64,000 nucleotides of DNA from Alitta virens (Eukaryota > Annelida > Polychaeta > Phyllodocida > Nereididae), in assembly GCA_932294295.1 (NCBI GenBank), contig OW028586.1, positions 5,313,201 to 5,377,200 of the forward strand, read 5' to 3'. A program made the translations under genes and the position numbers. The first letter of the stretch is position 1. Each line of letters starts with the position of its first letter. The notes beneath the pieces were generated by a model, which was given only the letters and a program-made list of their open reading frames with translations, did no database searches and was not told the origin of the DNA. Of the stretch, positions 48,698-61,219 are shown in pieces.

Positions 48698-48741
48698 TAT
48701 TCAAACGCATGGAAAACACACGTAGCACATTTGGCCATGTA
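48698..48741 (+). mobile_element. Palindromic MITE family P, fragment 13
   Basis: Right arm only, ending TTTGGCCATGTA. Confidence 0.8.
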
Positions 48742-48877
48742 GCACTTAGGTGTGACAGAATGGTCTGATAGAATGTTTCTGTATATCAGTCATATTGAGA
48801 TAACAATGGTTATGAATTTTGTGGGATTATTCTGTTCTATACTTAATTGTTAGATCAGCTATCCTATGCAGACCTAA

Positions 48878-49047
48878 GGGGCGGGGGCCTAGCTCAGAGG
48901 TAGCGCTCTGGGCTTCCAACCGCTGGGTCCCGGGTTCGATTCCCGGTCGAGCCTAAGTTGGATGGCTGTTTGATTCTTCGTCTCATTGCCATGGTCCCTG
49001 CCTGTCCTAATTAGCCCAACTGGTGCAGAAATACAGGACGTAAAGCC
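48878..49047 (+). mobile_element. tRNA-derived SINE family A, copy 7 (3' truncated)
   Basis: Intact head and most of the body, then it ends at TAAAGCC and joins directly to a fragment of the palindromic MITE at 49048. It lacks its simple-repeat tail. Confidence 0.9.
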
Positions 49048-49113
49048 TCATTATAATTAGCTAAAAACCACGCGTTTTCCATGGAAAATGCATGTAGCAC
49101 ATTTGGCCATGTA
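49048..49113 (-). mobile_element. Palindromic MITE family P, fragment 14
   Basis: Starts in the family centre (TCATTATAATTAGC) at the end of the truncated SINE A copy 7, and runs to the right end. Confidence 0.82.
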
Positions 49114-49403
49114 CTATACCTGACTATAGCCTGCCTTTTGTTTTACGTACAGCATGTTTACACATTGGTAGAACACACCTGCAAACTGGTGCAAAAGGTA
49201 CAGTGAACTGTTTACATTTGTTAGGGCGTGGCAAAGTTGGGTTTTTGACGAGAGGCATTTCTTGTATTTTGTCATTTTTTCTTTCTAATCTGGCAATGGG
49301 CCTATTGGAAAAGTTATCATGTTCAAACTGTCTGTGGGAATTGTAAAAAAAAAAGTGTCATACTGATCTTGCGCTGTTCTAATCAATCATTCTCACACTC
49401 TAG

Positions 49404-49690
49404 GCAGAAGTAATGATGAGATGACACAGCTTGGAGTCCACACCAATGGGTTATTTTTTACTTTTACAAGGCACCTCCAATTTGAGACATCTCATGAGCT
49501 ACATCCCAGCTGGATGTCGATAGCATAAAAGGTTAAATTGGAGAGTGAAGACCCCCCCACCCATGGAGTAAATGTATAACATGGTGTGGACTCGGAACCT
49601 TATCATCTCATCATTATGTCTACCTTTGGCAGCTGGTCATCTAAGCTGACTAAGCTTCAGACCCAGTAGCACTTTGAACATGATTTCTGC
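49404..49690 (+). mobile_element. SINE family B head-to-head hybrid
   Basis: 49404-49500 reads the 3' body in reverse and then switches, at the ATGAGCTACATCCCAGC segment, into a direct copy running to 49690. This looks like a rearranged or inverted pair. Confidence 0.65.
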
Positions 49691-49699
49691 AAAGTTCAG

Positions 49700-51467
49700 A
49701 GTATTCGAGGGTACAATAATTGGAAATGGGTGCATCAGTGAGTGCACTAGTGCCATACAGGTGGTGTATGGTAGGCAGGCTTGCATTTCACCCCATGCTG
49801 TTGCTGTTGCTGCTGCTGTTGGTTGCTGAGGAAGCTCAATTGCACCCTGGGTAGCAAGAGGGGGTCACAGGCGCCACTATCCTGGCGCCTCCTACTTTTA
49901 TCAACTTCCTGTAGCATTTACGTGGAGGTTTTCTACAACCCTCTCACCGGTCAGCAGGTTGGATCATTCTGACTTGAGACTGATTCCAATCCATTGGTTC
50001 TATGTTATTCCACCACTATGGGATTCTAGAAATATATAGAAATATAAGTCTGCGCCATGCTAGATGAGTAAGTACAACGTTTATGAGTTCTAACTTCCAT
50101 TGAATAATACACAAATACTGTATATAGTAACTCATTGTACCTCCACCTGGCTTTGTATTAATCTATTGATAGATTGTATTTGTTTCAGTTTGAATTTGCA
50201 TTCATTTCATTCTGTTCGCTTGTAAGTTCTGACATGCCCCAGACATAGCCCAGGTCTAGTGAGACTGTAGCTGGTGTTCCTGTGGTGGTGTGAGGGAATC
50301 TAAATCTGGCAAAATACTTTTCCCCCTGCTGCAGAAAAAACTTCAGTATTTCCCTTGCCATTGACGCATTCTCTGGTATTTCTCATGTAAAATGCTTGGA
50401 GCGAGTTGGAGGAAGGCACACAGTTACAGCTCTCACACTTCAGGGTTTAGGGAACATTTGTACCAGCTCTTCCACCAGGATATATGTTAAACTCTATTGA
50501 CATCTGACCCAATAACTCACATGAGCCTGTTCCAGTGGAATTGACCAGCATGGTGTAATCCTACAAACAATTGTGATGCAATCAAGATGACCGTTGTCAT
50601 GATTGTGGACAATGGTACACTGCTCTGATGTCATATGTATAAATGGCTAATGTACAAACAAAACAGTCAAAAATGGATTTTAATGTTCACTTTTCACCTG
50701 TAGATGTTCAAAAAGATTCCATACCAAATACAGTCCATGGTTGAGTGTAAATTCAGTGTAAATTAGGGTTAAAAATATATATATATATTTTTTTTTTAAA
50801 TTAAATTCTGAGACAGTTACATATGGTGCCCTATTATGGTCAGTGTCCTAATATGGTCAATTCCAATTGAAGCTCCCTCATGTCATCTGCTGAGCAGTTA
50901 CATCATTGAAGCACCAGCTTTTGACATGTTTAATGTTTCTCTTCAGTTTGCAAGGTCATTTGTGTGTCTTTAAATGTGTACATAATTAGGAATATTTCCT
51001 GTCCAGCTGACTAGTTTGTCACATATCAAATACTTATTTTCTCCACAATTGTTTCAGTTTTATAGTTTCCCTAGGACCAACTGCAGATAAATGCCCACAT
51101 TATTGAAGCATTATATCAAATATGTTAATAGAATATAATGTCACCATGTAGAATAACCTGCTTCTTTTATTCTGATGCTTATTTACTTTTGGCATGTCAA
51201 TAAGGGGTATCCCCTGCAGGTGTCTACCAACGTCATATAGCCTCTCGTTCATCTTGGGGTTATCACCACTGCCATCAAATTGTTACCAGGGGCTAAAAAT
51301 AGACTAATTTACTGTGGTTACGTCACTGCACGTGTCTGAGCAGCTCTTTAGGAACGGAGGCGGAGCATTTTATGTGTGTTTTGGTAAGGAAGTTGAACTT
51401 TTGTTTAAACGAACAGGAATGTCTAATTTTTAGTTTATTTTTTCGTAAACTATTTGAAGTGTTTAGA
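49700..51467. other. No gene seen
   Basis: A short TGC run (49795-49825) and unique DNA. No exon found on either strand. Confidence 0.5.
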
Positions 51468-51723
51468 AATAATAATTATAATAATGTCTATGTATTTGCA
51501 TAGCGCCTGTTTCAGAATTGAATTCTGCTCACCGGCGCTTGGCATTGAGTATGGAATCAGGGGTCATTCTAAGTTGGTATCTTGAGCTATCTTGGCAGCA
51601 GAGTTTGGTTTGGCAGCAGAGTTTGGTATCACAGTTAAGAGCCGGAGTGGGATTCAAACCCACGTCCTTTGTGCCAGTGGTTAAGCAAGCCAGTGCTCTA
51701 ACCATTAGGCCACAGTGCTCTAC
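51468..51723 (-). mobile_element. SINE family C (tRNA-derived head, LINE-like tail)
   Basis: On the minus strand it begins at about 51722 with a tRNA-like head (A-box GGCCTAATGG, B-box GGTTTGAATCC). It ends in GGCGCTATGCAAAT and an ATT-rich tail. The end resembles that of the LINE at 15845-16256 (AGCGCTATAGAAAT plus ATT repeats). Confidence 0.7.
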
Positions 51724-53200
51724 TAGAAGTTATTCTCAATAAATATTTTGGCCTTCTGCTGAATCAAATTTTAAACTGAAAAAATTAAATAAATTTCTCT
51801 TCTTGAAAGGTTGTCTGTGAAAAACTAAAGATTGCTTGTGTTGTCAAAAATAGGCTATAATAATAATGTAAACAAGCCACAAATACAGGTTGTAAATTAT
51901 AATCGGATAATGGTGCAGTAGTTATAGTGTATTTCAAAATAAATGTCAACTTGTTTTTTTTTTTCTTATTTTTACGTGTGTTTTGGAAAAGCACAATATA
52001 GATATGAATAATACAAAAAAGTATAAGCCCAACTTCCTAACCCCTAAAAACCCCTCTCAGTACAAGTTAACTTCGACTTTCCTAACTTTGCAATGATAAT
52101 TTTATGCAATTTTGTCATCATTATAGCCATTTGTTATGGTCAGCAGAACAATGGAGAGTATAAACAACTTAAAGTTATTAGTTTCCCAGAAGCGTTTTTA
52201 TTAACTAGAAAGCTGGGGTTTGAATTGTTTCGAATATTTTTGTGGCACATGCCTATTATACTCTATATAGTATTTTCAAAGTGTTTACTTATCTGGCCTT
52301 AATCTTGAGCTGCCTTAAAGCTGGATTGTCACTCAATATGACAGTGACCTAAATCGGTTGCATTCATTTCATTGCTTATAAAAAAAAACAGATTAAATCC
52401 CATCAGGGCCTTGCTAGGTTCACTATATCTCTATAAAATTAATAAACATACCCTATCATTTAATTTGTCATGCCATTTGTTTACATTGCAAGTGCTTTTA
52501 TGGCCAATGAAATGAAAACGAGGCATAAACGAACGTCATAAGCGTCGTCGGTTCTTAATGTATTCTATTATTGTGTGCCTTCAATTTTCGTCCAATTTTC
52601 AAAATTCCAAGTTTATTTAAAAAATGTGTGTTTCGCTTTTTGCATAAATTGAAACAATTCTGACCTCAATTTTTCATAAAATGACAGTGAAATCGCGAAT
52701 CGGCGATGCTCTCCATTACGTTGCAATGCAAAATTAACTAAAATGTAAACAAAGTCGATCTAATAAATTCCGGCAATAATTTATAATTTAGTACAATTTA
52801 GACAGTTTGGGTTATCGAATTCATCAGTAAGAAGCATTTTCTTTCATTTTGGATCGCTTTTTTGTTGGTACAAAAACCGACTGACATCCGTATACAAAGT
52901 CTGTGGAAAGCTTGGTTATTTGCGCAAGAAAAACTTCTTCAAAAATGTTGTTGCCATTATCAATTATTAACATAGCTTTTATCATGACTGATTGTTGCTG
53001 TTTCCTGCTTATAATAAGGATTGATGACTGTGAAATATCAATAATCAGTTCCTTTGATTGTGACCAGAATATGATCCAAATTAATCAATACCTGATAGTA
53101 CAAAGGTATTGTATGTCAAGTACTTTGTGTGTACACCTGTAATATGAATAGTTGTAGACCTACAGGTCATTATCATATCACCATAAACTATCTTGTTCCA
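51724..53200. other. No gene seen
   Basis: AT-rich unique DNA. Short frames of 69 and 79 codons show no known motifs. Confidence 0.5.
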
Positions 53201-53274
53201 GGAACAGGGTCTTATCCATGTTAGAAACTTTGTGTGTCAGCATCTTTTTCATCAATTGGGTTGCTCATGCACCA

Positions 53275-53395
53275 CCGGAAGTTACTGGATGAGCCATGTT
53301 TCTACTTCCGGTTTTCACCTAAAAAAGTCCCAATTAGACTTCTCAAAAAAGGCTACGATGCTTTTTGTATTTACCCTGATTCACCCTACTTCCGG
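53275..53395. promoter_or_regulatory. Three ETS-type CCGGAAGT sites
   Basis: CCGGAAGT at 53275-53282 and its complement ACTTCCGG at 53304-53311 and 53388-53395. Such clusters mark some animal promoters. It lies 550 bp upstream of the E-box/CRE cluster. Confidence 0.3.
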
Positions 53396-53944
53396 TTCCC
53401 ATGGATTTTTAACATTATTTCGTAGGATTGGGATTCTGGTAACTTTAGTGGAAACATTTCCAAAATGAGGCTATTTTGATTAGTCTAAGAGTGCTTTTCT
53501 CAGTTTTTTTTTACCATAAGAAAACATAATTTACTAGTGGGATTGAGTAAGACTTACAGTGCATTAAGAATTTATAATAATAATTAGGATTAATTTGTGG
53601 TACAATCCTTCGATGAAACTCTTAAACTATAGGTCTTAAGTTCAGATCAGCCTTCGATCAATTTCCACAAGCTTCATGATCCAAACTGGTGAGTTATAAG
53701 AATCTGGCTATTATTGGATCAAAGTGAACATACTATAGAATATATGATGAAGCAGTTTCAGTGTACATTGCTTTGTAGAATGAACAATGTGAACAGCAAT
53801 GCAAGCAACATGTCGAAGTAGCATGTCTTATGGGAGGGCAGGGGTTGAAGTTAACATTCTTCTTCAAATGAGCTTGTGCCAACAGCGAGAGATGACTACT
53901 CGTCTGGATTGTTGCTGCTCTATCTTCTCCCCAGGGGAGCGGGT

Positions 53945-53979
53945 CACGTGAGGACGATAATGACGTCACAGAGCACGTG
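53945..53979. promoter_or_regulatory. E-box / CRE / E-box cluster
   Basis: CACGTG at 53945 and 53974 flank a palindromic TGACGTCA at 53961, in a locally GC-richer stretch. This is a compact USF/CREB-type arrangement. No gene start can be tied to it from the sequence. Confidence 0.35.
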
Positions 53980-54204
53980 GGGGAACGCCTGCAACGATTG
54001 GCCTGCCTCTCAGACAGGAGAGCGACTGAGTATTAAGGTTGAAACCAGATGGGGCTGCAATCAAAACAAACACTAGTCAGTCACAAGATTTTCAGACTCT
54101 CACAGGAAGCTTTCGATGGAGGGGCAAGCAACTCTAGCCACAACAGCTTTTTGTAACTGTTTTACTCCCATATTATCATTTTTATTATGGTTTCCATAAA
54201 CTCT

Positions 54205-54480
54205 GCCAGTTCTGTTGAAGGTCCCGGGTTTGATCCCCGGCCCAGGCACTCTTCATGAGCTACATCCCAGCTGGATGTCAAATTGCTAATCCCATGAGAT
54301 GTTAGATTGGTGGTGCCGTGTACTCGGGTGTCTATGCTGATGCAAGTAAAATACCCCACCCATGGGGTAAATGTATGACATGGTGTTGACCCCAAGCCTT
54401 GTCATCTCATCATAACATCTGCCTCTGGCAGCTGGTCATATAAGCTGACTGAGCTTCAGACCCAGTAACATTGAGATATT
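54205..54480 (+). mobile_element. SINE family B copy
   Basis: Nearly complete from B-box (GGTTTGATCCCC) to the 3' end (CCCAGTAACATTGAG) in direct orientation. Confidence 0.82.
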
Positions 54481-54894
54481 GACATTGAAAGTTCACATAA
54501 GAAATTGTTCTTCGCTATCCTACCCCCATTCTGCAACGTTTTGAATTATTGAGTCAAGCATTTTTCACGCATTTTTCATGGCTTGAGAGGAAGGCATTTT
54601 CTTTCACTATTCACCTAACAAATGGCTACCAAACGGTGGAAATTTAATCCCCCACCCACCCCTAAAGCCAGGTGGGCTGTTCTTCTCATGAACTCCCCAC
54701 ACTTAAAATGGCACACATGTGCTAGAGGGATCATTTGAACATGTAGCCAATACCAGTATTCAGGATGTGCTCTTCCTACAAGTCTTCAGACTTCAAACGT
54801 GGTTACCATCAACATTGTTTGGCAAATATCTTGCAGAATTGCAATCTCCATGTCTATGTGCCTTTTTACTTGGTGTTTAGAATGAATCGAGTAA

Positions 54895-55015
54895 AAACAC
54901 CTCATCCGTTGAGTAAATGTGTAACATGGTGTGGACTCCAAGCTTACCATCTCATCATTACATTAGCTGATGGTCATATAAGCTGACTAAGCTTCAGATC
55001 AGTAGCATTTGGACA
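54895..55015 (+). mobile_element. SINE family B 3' fragment
   Basis: Begins within the central body (GAGTAAATGTGTAACATGG) and runs to the 3' end. Confidence 0.7.
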
Positions 55016-55500
55016 TAAACACAGACCCAGTGGTATGATGGCCACATTTATTTACCTTAGTTATATCTTTCAAAGGAGGATGGGACTCCGCTAATGAATC
55101 CCAGGACATTTCGCACTGGTAGCAAGATCGTCGACCAACACACCAAATATATAATTATTTTGTTATTATAGTGATATTTTTTTCTGGAACTAGCTTTATA
55201 ATGATAAAGTTAAGATGATTCTGAAATTTATAATTACTTATTTATTCAAATATATTTAAAAACAGGATAACAACATTCAGACAAAGCTACTTTTCAAGTT
55301 GGTCCTGTTACAAAAAACATAAAACAATGATCATGAAAATATATAAATATATATAAATATGTACATAAAAGACGTATAAAAATAAGAGCAAGTTATAAAA
55401 TCATACAGCACCACTTAGGATACATTTTTTAAGTTTGAATTTAAATTATTATCACATTTTAAATCTGCAGGCAAAACATTGATATTGAGTCACCTATAAG

Positions 55501-55680
55501 GAGGGCGGGGTCTAGCTCAAAGGTAGCACTCTGGGTTTCCAACCGCTGGGTCCCAGGTTCAATTCCCAGTCGAGCCTAAGTTGGATAGTTGTTTCATCCT
55601 TTGTCTCATTGCCATGGTCTCTGCCTGTCCTTATTAGCCCAACTGGTGCAGAAATACAGGACGTAATCACAAACACACAT
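55501..55680 (+). mobile_element. tRNA-derived SINE family A, copy 8
   Basis: Head with altered A-box (GTCTAGCTCAAAGG), an intact B-box-like GGTTCAATTCC, and a body that lacks a few bases before a short CA-rich tail. No clear target-site duplication. Confidence 0.88.
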
Positions 55681-55797
55681 ACCTTGACTGAGGGCCTTGT
55701 CTGTATAATAGATAATCCACGTACTGTTGAAGAGAACTTGCTACTAGACAGTTTTCGTTTAACAACCATCGCATTTTATCTACCCACTGCATAAGGT

Positions 55798-55854
55798 TTG
55801 CTGTAAACAGTACCTCACTTCAAGTGCTGTAAACAGTACCTCACTTCAAGTGCA
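55798..55854. repeat. Short tandem duplication, 26 bp x 2
   Basis: GCTGTAAACAGTACCTCACT plus TCAAGT occurs twice in a row. Confidence 0.9.
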
Positions 55855-56848
55855 AAACCTCATTAATATGTTACCTCACTGAATATACCTTAGTGTATAC
55901 ACGCACTGCACTGTCAAGCTAGTTTTGCATTGCTACTCTGGATAACAGTAAATTTGTTTATAGCATAGATACACACTCAGTACAAGTTCAACATAATTTC
56001 TTTTTTCTAAGCCTTAATGTTTGAGTAGCCCCTCTTTTCTTATCTCTTGCATCTGTATAGTATCTCTTTGAGCTCCCTGGAATCTCTCAAGTAAATCTCT
56101 TTTAATGCATCTGTCTAGCTCAACAATTATGTTTTGGTAAACACTAAACAGGCATCACCAAAGGTGATCCACTCTTACCAAGGTATTTCTGGGACTCAGC
56201 AGAATTCGAGGGCTTCGCCATTACTTAGATGTTCTTGCACAGTTTTCGGTTGACAAGCCAAATACTTGGCAGTGTTTTTCAATATATATGAGGCACAGAA
56301 AATTCTAAACATGTTAGGAACCAAAAGCTAATTACGTGTCAACCAGTTGGTAGACTTTTTTTCTGCCATACTTAGCTTTGTTTTTCCTCATCAATCTGCA
56401 CTACCATGAAAAGCAAATGAATCATGACCTGATGTTTATTAGACTGTCAAACTGTCCATACAACTTAAACTTCATGTCATTATATTGGCAAAGCTTCTCA
56501 AACAAATTGTCAGTTGGGCTGGAAATTATGAAAGGAACTTCTAGGCATTGAGATGCTACTGAAGATCATAACAATACAGATCTAGCTAGGACAACATCAT
56601 GTCACCGCAGTTTTATAACACTGTTTTAATTGCCTTTTCAATCCACCTACATTCATATAATGTGCATCATTCTGTTTGGCATTATGACGCAATATGCCAT
56701 CGATGGCATTATGAACTATACATTGCACTTTAAATGAAAAACAGATCTTAATGATTAACATCTTACCTATTTCATTGACGGTCTACAATAGTAGTAAGTC
56801 AGCTGTATCTCTTTCAGTGTATGTTGGTCAATGTGAGATGAGGTGGTG
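55855..56848. other. No gene seen
   Basis: Unique AT-rich DNA between SINE A copies 8 and 9. Confidence 0.5.
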
Positions 56849-57040
56849 AGGGGGGGGGGTGATTAGGGCTTTACGTTCTGTAGTTCTGCACCAGTTGGGC
56901 ATATTAGGACAGGCAGAGACCATGGCAATGAGACGAAGAATGAAAACAGCCGCCATCCAACTTAGGCTCGAACGGGAATCGAACCCGGGACCCAGCGGTT
57001 GGAAGCCCAGAGCGCTATCTCTGAGCTAGGCCCCCGCCCT
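56849..57040 (-). mobile_element. tRNA-derived SINE family A, copy 9
   Basis: Reverse-orientation copy with a G/C-run tail at its 3' end (56850-56860). The body has a small CCGC insertion. No clear target-site duplication. Confidence 0.88.
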
Positions 57041-57563
57041 TGTGCATGTATTAAGAAAGCTTACTTTTCATGAATGCCACAATAATCTTCAAGTCCAAAA
57101 AGTATTTTAAAAAATTTGAGAATTACTGTTTGTTTATTAGATAGTTGCTGCAAGAGTTTCCACTTCAACTTATGCCTGATTGTCTTCTTTTATCATTTCT
57201 GTGCCAGACTGACACGAGAAGTTCTGGGTTTACTACCTCAAATCTTTCATTTTCAACTTTCCCGTTTCCACTTTTGATAACGCAGACAGTGCAGATTTTA
57301 ATGCCATGGGAGCACGTGGTTTTGTTCCGATCGTTGTTTTTGTGACTCTGACGTTGAAGAGCTTACGTCATTGGGCACGTCCTGGCGTCATGACTCTTGC
57401 CAAAACATGAGGTCTGGATAGGGCAATGCAATAAAGGCAGAAAATAGGTGCAGAGGTGAGATAAGGTAAAGGAGTATGGGGTCCTGCAGGGGTCAAATTG
57501 TGCCCCAACACTAACAGTGCATTGTTGGTGTATGCAGGGCAACAGCAGCAATTACCATTATAT

Positions 57564-57606
57564 AGATAGTCTAGATAGCTAGATAGATAGATGGATAGAT
57601 AGATAG
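57564..57606. repeat. (GATA)n microsatellite
   Basis: Short imperfect GATA run. Confidence 0.85.
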
Positions 57607-58621
57607 CGGGGTTCTAATATTAAGTACTTCCGCAATCCCTTGATGAAGTTGATGGGCCTCGAATTACTTACCGATTCGGATTTCTGTCAAATTGTCACTT
57701 AGATATTACATTCAAAGGAGCAATCATAACACTTCACTCAAAGAAGATGGGCATCTACTCAGAGCTAGACACAACTCATACATGCCTGTCAGTCATACCT
57801 GAATATTGCAATTCCTACTTTTTTATGTGTCTGGGCTTTCTACGAAGAAAATGTGCTTCAGAAGTTCACTTCTTCGATAAACCTTTTGACAAGATTCCGT
57901 GTTACCGGATAAGAACCCCTTAATTATACAGCTCATAAACACTTAAGTTCTATAAATTTAGAATTGTTTTAGAAGTTGCTTGTTTGTTCTTTTAGAATAT
58001 ACTTTAACTATCAGATAATTTACTTGGTATACTACAGTTCTACAAAGTAAAAGTGTAGATCCAGATAACTTCAGCAAAATAAGCTACTCCCCCATAATAT
58101 TGTGACTATCAACACTGTTGCTTTCACTTAACAGCAGGGTATATCAGGAATAAGGGTCGGTTGTGCTGGGGGAAAAAAGAACAATAAATGTTATATGAGG
58201 GTGGAGAAATGCATTGTGGAGGAGTGGGCCTACATAGCTAAGATGTCATAGACTTGGACTTACTTTACTGACATTAAGCTTTCCAAGCCAAACAATGGGA
58301 AGAAAACAAGGGGTTCCAAAATACCTACCCCTTCAATAATTCCCCATCTATGCTATTTCATGTTTTGCCCTTCCCAGCTATTCAGTTCCACCCCTGCAAA
58401 AGTCATGTATTTGACCCTTAGCTATCTCAAGCATAGCAAGCTGGGGGCACCTAGCATTTCGACCGACCTATGATGAAGGATTTCCTGTTTTTTTTATGCC
58501 ATCGAAATGGTTGTATGAAATAAATAATACAAGGGTTATTAATGTTTTCCATGGTCGTTTACATACTTTGCTTTGTCAGCGTAGAGAAAGGGTACTATTT
58601 TGCCATTCGGTTGGAAATTAA
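57607..58621. other. No gene seen
   Basis: Unique DNA with no conserved frame. Confidence 0.5.
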
Positions 58622-58887
58622 TCCGGTCCAATCCCTTGCCCCGGCACTCTTCATGAGCTCCATCCCAGCTGGATGTCAATTGTATGAGACTCTAAATTGA
58701 AGTGCCTTGTACCGGGTGTCTATGCTGAGGCAAGTAAAAGATCCTACACATTGGGTTAATGTGTTACACGACGTTGACTGGAAGCCTTATCACCTCATCA
58801 TTATGTCTGCTTCTGACAAATGGTCATGCTTACAAGCTGAATACGCCGCAGACCTAGTAGCATTGAGACATTGAGCATCACAAGCTG
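58622..58887 (+). mobile_element. SINE family B copy hosting SINE A copy 10
   Basis: Direct copy from the damaged B-box to the 3' end. SINE A copy 10 inserted at its 3' border. Confidence 0.8.
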
Positions 58888-59076
58888 GTGGGTGGGTGGA
58901 TTTAGGGCTTTACATCCTGTAGTTCTGCACCAGTTGGGCTAATTAGGACAGGCAGAGACCATGGCAATGAGACGACGGAGGAAACAGCCATCCAACTTAG
59001 GCTCGACCGGGAATCGAACCCGGGACCCAGCGGTTGGAAGCCCAAAGCGCTACCTCTGAGCTAGGCCCCCGCCCAT
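58888..59076 (-). mobile_element. tRNA-derived SINE family A, copy 10
   Basis: Reverse-orientation full copy. The 12 bp duplications CATCACAAGCTG lie at 58876-58887 and 59077-59088. It sits at the 3' end of a family B SINE. Confidence 0.92.
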
Positions 59077-59614
59077 CATCACAAGCTGAGATGGTTCCTC
59101 TAATTTAGAAGTGGTGATGCTTCCGAAATTTATCAGGCACCATTTCTTCTCTGGGTGGCACCACTATTTACACAGAAATTATCCACCGTGATCCCGGATA
59201 ATCTGTCTTGTCAATTTCCATCTTCCTGAAAATTGCTTCTGTTATCACCTTACATAATGTCTTGCATACCCGTCTCAAGTCATCCGGGGCTTCCTGCTGG
59301 GGTATACCCTAATGGTGCACCCGTTGATATAGCAAGTTGGTAGTAGAGTTTCAAAAAATAGGCTGCGCTGCAGCTAAACCCTCAGCAAATCCCACATAGC
59401 CCACACGCATCATTAAAATTGTTAAGTGTTCGTCCAACAGGCAGGAGGGCGGATGTTACACTTTCATTTCCAGTGCAGAACTCTAACACACATTTTCGTT
59501 TCTAGAGTTGAACTCTAACACTAGTGAACTTACCCTAATGAAATTGCATACAGTAACACTCTATATGGCATAGTGGTGCCCTGTGATAGTAGTCTGGTTG
59601 ATTCGAGACAAGAA

Positions 59615-59850
59615 ACAATTCATGAGCTGCGTCCCAGCTGGATGTCGATCGCATGAGACGTTAAATTGGAGGTGTCTTGTAGTTGATATCTATGCTGAGG
59701 CAAGTAAAAGACCCCAACCATGGGGTAAATGTGTAACATGGTGTTGACTCAAAGCCTTATCATCTCATCATTACATCTGCCTCTGGCAGCTGGTCATATA
59801 AGCTGACCAAGCTTCAGAACCAACAGCACGGAGACATTGAAATTGAAGAT
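59615..59850 (+). mobile_element. SINE family B copy
   Basis: Direct copy from ATGAGCTGCGTCCCAGC to the CAACAGCACGGAGACA 3' end; the head is missing. Confidence 0.78.
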
Positions 59851-61078
59851 TCGGTGCAATCCTGACAGACTACATGTTTCACTATTGCAATAGAAGTAAT
59901 ACAACGGAATGATATGGGAGTAGCCAATAGAGTCCGAGATTGACATGACGTTCTTTGGGGTTTAGTTTAAATGTCTATGAAATGTGCTGTAATTAGAGTT
60001 CAGTATCGTGTATGAATGATAATAAGAAGCTTTGACCATGTAACTTAGTCATCTTCCATACTAATATATATATTCATTTGCTGATGATTACAATTATTTT
60101 CTTTTATAACTTTTTTTTGTGATTTGTATTTATGTGGCCTAGACGTCATCCAGCTAATATTGTTTACATTCTTTTGGATACAATAAACTTGATCTTGAAA
60201 CATATAATTGAGAGCATCAGATATATTTGGTATTAGTAAAATCAGCTGAGCTCCAACAAGATTTTTCTCTACTTGTGGATCTAGAAGTCACTTAGTTACT
60301 TATTAATGAGCTACTTACTATGTATGTTTATACTTATGTGTAATTTCCAAATGACAGATCAATAAATCACAGTGATAAAAGCAATTGCAGCACACAACAA
60401 AATATCGAATGGAATTTGCAATAGCCACTAAAACAGTTCAGTAACAGAAGACAATCATATAAAGCAACATCCGAACATCCAAAAGATATTGCAACCAATG
60501 TACACACTGCATAATAGCTAAGAGTGCACATCAGCAGTTAATATGCTATGCTGCAGAGTAGCTCCTTGAAATACACCAGTCTAATATATACCTCAGGCTA
60601 TGCTTGTCTGCATTGCTGGTAGCTTGCTGTACATAGGTGCAGGGGCCAATGGTACAACATATGTCATAATTTAGACCCTGCTGACGTCTGCATCATGTTG
60701 GTACTGCAGGTGCAGATTATTTTGGCAACCTATGCTAAAATGGCGCCATTTCGTAATATAACAAATGTCAGTATATATACTCCATGATGTGTGAGTAATT
60801 TCTTCCATTCAATAGTCACTTGGTTTTTGCAATTTTTGGTTTTAGTCAGTTGTCTTCACTTCAGCAATGCATGTAATTATAATAATAAACTGATAAAAAG
60901 TTTTACTGAACATCTGACATAGTGTCAAATAATCTAATTCAAGTTAATTATATATATTGAATTTAATAGTTTTATTTTCTGTGTATCAGAAGTTGCTTGT
61001 TTTGTATTAATAACATAAAACCAAAGTAAACAAGGAGAAATTATTAAAGGCACAACTTGCTGAATACCGGAATTTGGT
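59851..61078. other. No gene seen
   Basis: Includes the diverged partner (59920-60020) of the CCAAT/CRE element at 39268. No gene. Confidence 0.5.
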
Positions 61079-61219
61079 TACATGGCCAAATGTGCCACGT
61101 GTGTTTTCCATGAGAAGGATAAAGGCATGGAAAACTCATGGTTTTTAGCTATTTATAATAAGGACAAAAACCATGAATTTTCCATGCATTTATCCAAACG
61201 TAGCACAATTGGCCATGTA
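61079..61219 (+). mobile_element. Palindromic MITE family P, copy 15
   Basis: Nearly full; a short deletion in the right arm removed its CACGTG. Confidence 0.9.
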
